A DNA stretch of 64,000 bases, taken from assembly GCA_973895155.1 (NCBI GenBank), contig OZ316894.1, positions 18,600,001 through 18,664,000 of the forward strand, given 5' to 3'. The position numbers were made by a program, and so were the translations under genes. Shown piece after piece: positions 55,285 through 64,000 of the stretch. The notes below the pieces were generated by a model. It saw only the letters and a program-made list of their open reading frames with translations, did no database searches and was not told where the DNA came from. This stretch comes from Marsupella aquatica (Eukaryota; Marchantiophyta). Every line of letters begins with the position of its first letter. The stretch's first letter is position 1.

Positions 55285-57863
55285 CTACTCAAAGAGACCC
55301 TTCCAATGTATATACATGACTATACTTGAGAACACAGAGGCACATACTGTCACCAGACCCACTACGAAGGGTAGAAAACTGTCAGGATTATGATACAATG
55401 GAATTTGGATGTTCATGCTAACTGCGCCACACAATGCTGTCCCAATGCCAATGGCTAGCATTGATGTTGTCAGGGTGATTTGGAACTGAAATAGTTGATT
55501 TCGTTGATGATCGAGCTGAATATTGATGTAGTCCTCTGTGTCATCAATATATTCCCGAATCTGTACAAGATAACCAATTAGCAACAGTGGAGACATCCTT
55601 ATTGCTCGCTTTCCATAAAATAATTTAATTCAATGAAGAATACGAACAAATTCGGAGTGTATGCACAAAGCCCCCAAAGCAGACATTACAATCTCAATGA
55701 GCCGACATTTCCCATTTCGAGACTACCAACGGACTGTCCTATTTACGGATAACGTAGGCATTTCAAAGATAGCACAGGGAACCCTCCCATTTCGCAGGAG
55801 CATAAAACAGTATTAAGCCACTGAATGTAGTTGATAGCATCATCTCCTAGTTTCTGACGGACTCACTATGCTACACCATGCGTCTCTCCCCTGCCTATTC
55901 AGACAACTACCTCTGTCGTTGAGGAATTCTTCCCAAATGAAAATCCGGGTTGAATTATAGCTTGCATCAGAAGATCCATCAAAATCGGAAAAAGAAAATG
56001 TCTTCTTAGTTAAGCATGTCCTCGTCCCAAGACTAATGTGACTCGTCAATTTTCCGCCTCTGGGTCTTCTGATATGTGGAGAATTTTCTCCCATGCCCAA
56101 TTGGGATTCCATAGACTTCCCAGGACCATTCATTCCTTGGTTCATTTCTTACAATGCCTACTTCAAATGTAGGAGATGCCATTCTTCCAAGTGTAATTTT
56201 TCAACTTCAGTCTGATCATTATATCTCAAGATCATCAAACAGAAAAAAAAAAAAAAAAAAAAGTGACTAGGGACGTAAGATTGGATACCATCATGAGTTT
56301 ATTTAGTGTTCCATCCAGCTGCATGAAATATGCCTCCAGTAACATCTCAAGCTCTTCTACGTCCTCATTGCCAAGACTCACACTTGCAGCCAAGCTCGTA
56401 GCGCCATTGAACATTGAAGCCTTACTGAATTCGAATGAGCTGTACTGTCCGCCGTGTAAGCGAAACGACATGGAGGGGGAATCAACATGTTGGTCCTGTG
56501 CAAGCTTTCGGGTGAGATAAAGATCTGCCATATCGTCATCATCGTCCAATAGCTGCTCCAACTCATCCCTCACCTGTGTAATAGTGCCATAGATCAATAT
56601 GCACATAAGTTCATATGCTACCAGTACGTGTCCATTGCAGACCAGTACGTGAAAGACATCAACTCAGGTCAAACCTAATTATATATTACTTTTATTATAC
56701 AACTGCGCTGTAACATACAAGGCTGCTGAGAAAGTACAAGCTTCCACCACGTTGAAACACACTAGTTTTAGTTGTAGCTCAGAGACCAGGTCTGTGGTAG
56801 AGGATTTTTCAGCCGAAGATTCAAACAAAAATGGAATGCCCGAAAGGGAAAAAAATTACTTTCTGCACTTTGGCCGTGAGACGAGTGAGGACACTTTTTA
56901 GACTACGAACAAGCTCCAAATTGCCGGACGTGATGTTTCTTGTAAATTCATCTAACGTTGGATAAGCCTTCAGCTCCAGCTCGTTAACTCTGCCCTCCAG
57001 ATAGTTGCAAACCACGTCAAGAGCAATTTCCAAGACCCTAAATTCGAACGGAAGTTCGTCTGGAGGTTTTTCTGCGAAATTCCCTTGTGGGCTCCACTTC
57101 AAAGCACCTAAAGCAGGGGCCTCGGAGATGGTGACATGCACAGAATCCCCGTGGTCGTCTGGCGAGAAACGAGATTCCTGCTGGTACCCTTGGGATGAAG
57201 ATTTGAGAGGAAACTGTTCCTTTAACTGCTCTACAAACGGGACGACAAAAGGACTAGTGGCATCGAGCAGAAAAAGCTCCTCTGCGGTTACAATGGCCTT
57301 GATGAATTCCAGATTGACCACCATAGCTCGCTCTCGTGCTGCGGACACGAACAGCAACTCTTACTCAGATCAATAGAGTGTAAAGTTCAAACACTAACTT
57401 GGATTCAGTAGAGATGCCTAACATTACTCGGCCTCTCTTTCAACCAGTGGCAAGAGACCTAACACTGTTTTCTCTCCTGGACATCGGGCATTTGATTGAA
57501 TGCAGTACTTCGTACATGGCAATGACTGAAACGGTCGATCACGAATAATGCACGAAGAAGAAAAGAAATAACCACTGGAGCCCAGAGAGTCTTACCAAGG
57601 ATATGCGAGGACTGTGAAAATACTGGACCCAGAATCCTTAGATCCCGGGCAGGAATCGAGGCACGCTGCATTATGGCAGTCCTGTCCAGCTCCAAGAACT
57701 CGGACACTCCAGATGAGTCGAATCGCATCCACAAGCGGGAACCCGGTTTCTTTCTCTTGACAGGGAAGACCTGTAAAACTGTATTATCCGATATTGAAGG
57801 CTCGTCCTCCATAATCATGTAGGGCACTTTGTCCCCATATTTTTTTATAGTGGGAGTCGGCAT
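55285..57863 (-). CDS. Magnesium transporter, MRS2/MGT family, with SMN in place of GMN
   Basis: Four exons: 57596-57863, 56860-57338, 56289-56573, 55285-55560. All junctions are GT-AG with matching phases, giving 435 residues, the usual MRS2 length. Conserved blocks appear in order: LDRTAIMQRASIPARDLRIL, ERAMVVNLEFIKAIVTAEE, FEFRVLEIALDVVC, then VRDELEQLLDDDDDMADLYL, EELEMLLEAYFMQLDGTLNK and REYIDDTEDYINI. Two C-terminal membrane helices follow. These proteins form pentameric Mg2+ channels in the plasma membrane or organelles. The signature Gly-Met-Asn after TM1 reads Ser-Met-Asn (residues 392-394, codon AGC), a change expected to impair transport. A poly-T run just after exon 3 (about 56240-56262) lies in the intron. 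Confidence 0.94.
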
Positions 57864-59480
57864 TGTTGAAAGCTATATATTTCATCCACTGGAGTCGTTT
57901 TACAACTTCAATCCGGGCAACGAAAAGGGCATGCGTTCCTGGAATTCCTCCGCCACTGCTCACACAGCCCTCGCGTCACCCCGTACTACGTCGCTCCTGT
58001 CGATCATCGTCGATAATTAAATAGTGCATCCACACTCGTCGATCTACATTGGCAAATTAACGGTCAAACCTCAACATGCACAAGCTGACGAAAACGAGCT
58101 GACAGATGACGGGTGGATCGTCTTTCTCTTTAAGGCAAAACCAAACAAACGACCCACCAGAACATTCGTAGGAAACACAATCAGAGCAAAGAAACAGCAT
58201 TCCCGCCTGAATTCGACCTCCCTTCAACCTCGTTAACACTAAAGGAAGTCCCTAGACAGTAGCAGGCAAGTTTACACAGCCAGGGTCGAGCATCTGGATA
58301 TCACTGCCTACACTACGGAGAAATTGGAGATTATACAGTGGATCAACCAAGCGTATTACCAACAATTAGGGATAGGCGAAAAATGTCACCATACCGCTTG
58401 TTGCTCGTAAACCAAGAAAGTCCCCTCGCGAAAATATTCCCGGCGATGTGACAATTCGAATCCCACAAAGTTCGAATCTGCGAGGAGACGCGGGCCACCA
58501 GTGGTAGAGCCGCTGACCACTCGTCCGCTCAAACTAGAGACGTAGCAGCAACAATCGTGGTGAGGATGATCACAGCACACTGGACAGCACAGAAGGCACC
58601 GGCAAATCTCCTCGGTACTCCTACAAAGCTCGGCGAAAACTTCCAAGTCCCTTGCGAAAGAGACGCAGTGCCCTACCATTTCGCTGTTCCAACCAAAACC
58701 AAAGCCAAGAGCTCGACACAAGCCAAGACGAGTTCTCTACGACGGCTCCGTATACGTGGTGCACATTACTGCATCAGATCGATACAACCTTCCTGCATCC
58801 GACAAACAAAGCGAAGCCGCAGGGAGGCGGCCATGGCAACAACTGCGGGGGAGGAGCACTGTTTCTGCTGCTGCTCATGCAGAACACTACACAAGGACGC
58901 ATGTTCTCCTCTGATTGAGTATTGATTTATTTCCTAAACGCACTAAAGTAACTCAAACCACTTTATCGAGAGACATCACGGTGATTGTCTATGATTGCTT
59001 CCAGGCACGGAACGGAAGGACGAATGACAACTGCCAAAAATTAGATAGAGCTTCTCCTGTACCAGACCGGAATCAACCCAACCACCTGTCTGGACGATCC
59101 GATCAGACCCGGTCCCGCCAATCCTCGAATCCCTCGACAAAACGCTCGTTAACATCAATCCCTCTCCAGTTTCCACCACACCTTACTGCAGGACGGCCCG
59201 ATCACTGTGCAATTGTCCCTCATGACAGAGTTCTTCTGGCCGGGGCGAGCTGAGAGCGCAAAACCCGCTGTCGATCGAGATTCGATTCCATCGATTCACC
59301 GGTAGTTTTTTTTCACAGCCGAAAACCCGGGGCCGAAAAGGAGACAGAAGCGCGATCGACGGCGCCATCGCTGGAATGACAGCTACCCTCTCTCTCTAGT
59401 CTCTCTCGCTGTCGCTCCATCTCTGCATGAACAAATGTCCTCTCACCCCGTGCCCTCTGTCGTCCATAGTAAGTTCCGAA
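57864..59480. other. GC-richer spacer upstream of MRS2
   Basis: This contains the MRS2 promoter and leader. It also has two overlapping Cys-rich frames: minus 58386-58721 (111 codons, CLLCCPVCCDHPHHDCCC) and plus 58557-58925 (122 codons). The minus frame has more protein-like composition and could be an exon of an unrecognised gene running toward MRS2, but I found no family match. The raised GC content around 58.5-59.4 kb also hints at a gene start. Confidence 0.4.
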
Positions 59481-59484
59481 GCTC

Positions 59485-61560
59485 CGCACAATCACGCCTC
59501 CATGGAATCCACCTCTGCCGGGTTTTGGACATCCTCTGCTGGGTTTTGGACAGTCGTGCCACCATGAAATCCACCCGAAGCTATTTGTAACAGTCATTTC
59601 TCCATGGAATCCCGCCACCATGAAATCCACCCGAAGCTATTTGTAATGTCATTTCTCCCTGGAATCCCCCCTCCAGGGTTTTGGACAGTCTTGCCTCCAT
59701 GTAATTCTCCCCTCCAGGGTTTTTCTTTGTAATATGGGCAGGTGGCACTTATGGGGCCTTGATGAGACTCCCTTTAGCAACAAGTTTGTATACTTATTAG
59801 GAAGTCTCAAAGTGGGGTCATTAGTAAAATTTACAATTTTGTGGTATATCTCATGACTCGGGTATGATTTTAGATTCGGGGTTAAATGTTGAGCTACTGT
59901 AAGGAAAGCCCGTGGTGCTTGATCAAATCAAAACATTAATTTTGGAAAGTAACTGCAAAAACTTGTGAAGGTCAAAAGCTATTGTTACACTCATGCGTCA
60001 ATGAAATTCTCCCCTCCAGGATTTTTCTTTCTATTATGGGCAGGTGGCACTTATGGGAGGTTGACAAGCCTTGGTTTTAGCAAAAAGTTTGTATAGTTCC
60101 ATTATGATCAATCGATAAAATCTGGTGGTTACTTTGCAAAATGGTTTCTTTGCTTCCTTTCTTGGCCCTTTGGTGGTCCCCCCCTTGATTGGGTCTTTTG
60201 CCTGAGAGATCATGTCTCCCAGTTGGGCACCCTCTGTATTCAGTTTGGAATATTTTATTTTATAATAGGAGCAAAAACTGTTGAAGATCCAAAGCTATTG
60301 TACAGTCATTGCTCATGGAATCCTCTCTCCAGGGTCTTCTTTGTATTATGGGCAGGTGGCACTTATGGGGGGTTGACAAGCTTCTGTTTAGCAAAAAGTT
60401 TGCACAGTTAATAGATAATTATGATCCATACAAACATATATGTCCTGTCAAATCTGGATTGTCAAGTCCGAGAAGTTTTGAAGATCTGAAGCTATTGTAC
60501 AGTCATGCCTCCATGGAATCCTCTCGTCCAAGGATTTTCTTTGTATTTTAGGGAGGTGGCACTTATGAGAGGTTGACAAGCCTAGATTTTGCAAAAAAAT
60601 TGTATAGTTGTATTATGATCAATCGATAAATCTGAACGGTTACTTTTGGAAAAATAAGTGCAAAAACGTTGAAAGACCCAAAGCATGCACAGTAATTCCT
60701 CTATGGAATCCTCCCTCCAGGGTCTTCCTTTGTATTATGGTGGCACTTATGGGGGTTGGCAAGCTTCTGTTTAATTAGCAAAATGGTTGTACACTCAGTT
60801 ATATTATGATCCATAGATAGATATAGATACATGTATGATCAAATCTGGACGGTTAGTTTTGGAAATGAGTGCAAAAACTTTTGAAGCTCCGAAGCTATTG
60901 TACAGTCCTGCCTCAATGGAATCCTCTCCTCCAGGGTTTCCTTTGTATTACCTGGGCAGGTGGCACCTATGGGGGCATTGACAAGCCTCCATTTAGCAAA
61001 CATTTGTATAGTTATATTATGATTGATCCATATATGTACAATCAAATCTGGACAATTATTTACGGAAATAAGTGCAAAAACTTTTGAAGATCTGAGGCTA
61101 TTGTATAGTCATGCCTCCCTAGAAGCTTCCAAGGGTTTCACTTCCATAAAATTGACATATCATGTGCAACTTAATGAAGAATATGATAGTTTTATATTTA
61201 ACAGGATAATCCAAATTTGAGTCTTGTAAGAACATTAGGGTGCTTTGAATGAAAATTTTGGAATCTTCTATGAAAATTCCAACTTTTTTATTTTTTATTT
61301 TTTATTGTTTTTATGAAAAAAATTCCAATTTTAGAGTGGGTAAAAAAACTTTCTCACATTTTAGGGGTCTAAGGCTTAAAAACATTGCAGGTGATGGGGG
61401 GCCTCTATGTAGTGAGACCCCCAAGTATGGAATCCTCCCTCGCCCTCCAGGGTTTTTCCTTTGTATTAGGGCAGGTGGTACTTATGGGGGTTGACAAAAA
61501 GGCTGTCAACATATATTATCATTGATCAATAGATTCTTATACAATACATTTTGGTCTGTT
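59485..61560 (+). repeat. Degenerate long-unit repeat array
   Basis: At least seven worn copies of a unit of about 200-310 bp. Each has CATGGAATCCTCCCCTCCAG, TTTGTATTATGGGCAGGTGG, CACTTATGGGGGGTTGACAA, AAAAAGTTTGTATAGTT, ATCTGGACGGTTA and GCAAAAACTTTTGAAG. The word GGTGGCACTTATGG or a variant falls near 59741, 60043, 60354, 60552, 60735, 60958 and 61474. A tighter 48-bp pair lies at 59561-59640. No coding content. Confidence 0.85.
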
Positions 61561-64000
61561 AGATTTGGAAAGTTACTGCAAAAACATTATTTTGAAAACC
61601 AATTATGACATGTAGATGATCATCAGATGGTTCATTTTGGAAAATACTACTAAAAAATTAAATATCTTTTGTATTGTTGACAAGCCACTTCACTTAGAAT
61701 CAAATATGCTAACATTAGCTCATGCATAAAGGAAACGATCAAATCTGGACCGTTAATCTTGGCAAAGAAGTGCAAAAACTTTTAAAAACCATATATGACT
61801 AGTACGTGATCAACATATAATGGTAGGTTTTGGAGAGTAACTACTAAAAACTTCAAAACTCTTTTCTATTGTTCACAAGACACTTCATCTGGAAGCAAAT
61901 GCGCTAAACTAGTCAAATCTACAGAGCATCTCCAACCTTCTTGGTTCAGATATAGCAAAGGGTTCTCCAATCATACTATGGTTCTATTATTTCAAAGAAT
62001 AAATGTGTGCCCCTTAAATAGAACCCCAATCATGCACGGGAAGTTCCTTCCAAAATCCCTGGAAGCACGTGCAGCCACATCAGCACTATTGGTCACAAAC
62101 AAAAACAGTTCATTATACAAAAAGCACCAAAACAGACCCTGTGTGTTTGAAACAAGTCAAAGAAAACCAGGTAGACCTTGTAAAAACAATTGAAAATTGA
62201 AAAATAACATTTCAAATAAACAAAGAAAGGGGTGAAAAGGGGGTAAAAGAAATTAACCTTTGGGTAGGTTGTGATTGATACATCAGTGTCTTCCATTAGA
62301 TTGTATGAGTTTTCTATTTAATTAGCAATTTTTGGAATAACCATATATGAATAGAAAGAAACTTTTCAACTATTGTAACATTTACCAAGGTAATATAAGA
62401 AACCATTTGGTTACTCTGGAAAAAGGAACACCAACCATTTGGTTATTCTGGAAAAAGGAAGACCAAGGGAACATAAACAAACCTTTGACTACTATGAATT
62501 AAAGAATATCAAAGGAATGTAATTAAGAAACATTCTATAGCATTTTGCATGGATGTACTCTATGGACATAGGAGAACCAAGGGAAAGTTGTGCATGCACT
62601 CCTTCCATGAATAATCAGATATTCTTTTTTTGCTCTTATCTCCATATTCAAACTTATTTCACAAGTGATAAAAAGGAACGCACTTTCAACCCTGAGTCCT
62701 TCTACTTATCAAACAACTAATTGCATATTAAAACACATGACAATAGATGGTTTACTATGAACAGCAATGTGATTTACACAAATTAATTCAATTTTTTAAT
62801 CATGGTATGGAGAAACATTACAGTACACATCTTATATTATCACATTTTGGTATGCAATTAACAGGACCATTGTTGGGGTTGTTGTGATGTTATATTAAGG
62901 TTTGAATTGGATGAATTGGGGAATGACTGCTGTTTAATGATCAGCTGATTTAATGATTCTTTCAAGTGTTTCATGGAAGTACTTGTCAATTGCTTTGGAG
63001 AAGAACACCCTAAAAAATAAGAATGTTTTTTAAAAAACTATTTTCAATTTATCCCTATATTTTGGGAATATTCTAAAAATATTACCAAATTTCATTTTTT
63101 AAACCCTATATTCTCATATAATTCTCAAAATTGATTTAAGAAACACTAATGTTCTTCTACAGAAATTTAAAAGTATTCTTCCAACCCAATAAACAAACCC
63201 TATACTTACATTCACGTAATGGATAGAAAAGGAATAAGTGAGGGCCCCGGACCCCGGGGTATTTATGTCACCATCCTAGACGTAACCTCAAAATGTAGTT
63301 TGGTCTGAGCCAAGGGATCATTAACTTACGTACCTGGTTATTTACTTTTGTCCCTATTAGAAATTTTATTATCCAGTTTCTAAAGAAATCAGCCAGATCC
63401 AATATTTTCTCCTTGCTTTGTGACATAATGCCCTCTTACCTTTGTTGCGAGCTTTGTTGGTCGAAAGTAAGAAGGGTATTAATGTTCCATTTGCAGAATT
63501 AGTTAGGACCGGGGTTCTTAATTAGGACAATAGATGTGAACCCATTAGCTCATCACACTCTTGTACTAGATATGGATCACTAGCTTATCACACTTACTAG
63601 CTATTGTGGTGACTGAATGTTTTAATTTCTTTTCTTTTTCTAGGTTACTTATTGGAGTTTGCATTTCCTCTTCCTTTGAATTTTGTGTTTGTCCTCGTTG
63701 GACCTCTAACTTTGCTTTCACTCAATTTTTATACATGATTGGTCCTTTCTCTCCTTATATAAAGAGCATCATTCCAGTTTGACCCAGAATTTCACAAAGG
63801 GGTTAATAAATTAAAGCACAAGGCAGAAGTATATTATATTACCAATCAAATAACCATGTTTTTTGGGGAGTCAGCCCCAGAGTCAGCTCAAGACATGTTG
63901 AAGGGTTCCTTCTAATTGCAAAGATCGCATTTCAGAAAACAGGTTTCTAATCAAGACACATGATCCAAAAATTAAAGGACTGCCCAACGCAAGGGAGAAA
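61561..64000. other. AT-rich end of window, no gene
   Basis: Only short chance frames. The word ATCTGGACCGTTAATCTTGG near 61743 shows that worn units of the preceding array continue a little. ACCATTTGGTTA.TCTGGAAAAAGGA is repeated at about 62402 and 62438. Confidence 0.5.

Overview
The window is nuclear DNA of a land plant. It has GT-AG introns mostly of 80-900 bp, AT-rich gaps full of minisatellites and worn transposons, a eukaryotic tRNA-Cys, and plant gene families: IQ-motif BAG co-chaperones, an MRS2/MGT magnesium transporter, an F-box/kelch-like protein, MICOS subunit Mic10 and a HIAT-type MFS carrier. Short genes, divergence from flowering-plant sequences and (CT)n tracts in leaders make a non-seed plant, perhaps a moss or other bryophyte, my guess. 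The species cannot be fixed from sequence alone.

Layout: 0-5 kb, no gene; three worn copies of a copia-type LTR motif, with a fourth at 44.7 kb. 5.8-11.6 kb, a 13-exon MFS transporter whose exons I could join in frame from start to stop. 12-17 kb, tandem repeats, a broken Helitron helicase tail inside a CATCTTTT-type satellite, and three 187-bp repeats ending at a tRNA-Cys(GCA). 18.6-21.2 kb, an intronless BAG gene (minus strand) behind a TATA box and two phased heat-shock elements. 24.5-26.8 kb, a SAP-like gene with a repeated leader and an unknown ORF. 27.6 kb, a U6 snRNA 5' fragment between direct repeats. 28.6 kb, Mic10. 29-34 kb, no recognisable gene. 34.2 kb, an RS-rich protein with four TDVT motifs. 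36.2-38.9 kb, a second BAG gene with introns and a decayed 5' end. 42.0-43.4 kb, a long protein with a Mic10-like C-terminal domain whose 3' end has grown into a tandem array. 46.7-48.5 kb, a C2H2 zinc-finger/PARP-catalytic fusion. 51.8-53.3 kb, an F-box gene. 54 kb, a Ty3-type retroelement remnant with a chromodomain. 55.3-57.9 kb, MRS2 with an altered GMN motif. 59.5-64 kb, a degenerate repeat array and AT-rich DNA.

The genes do not form an operon or an obvious cluster. Three links stand out: two BAG paralogs 18 kb apart with different intron structure, two proteins with Mic10 domains 13 kb apart, and a window-wide habit of making short tandem duplications. Some of these duplications touch genes: a splice acceptor, an F-box, a promoter element, a leader and a CDS end. 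The best candidates for something undescribed are the extended Mic10-like protein, the zinc-finger/PARP protein and the SMN-motif MRS2.
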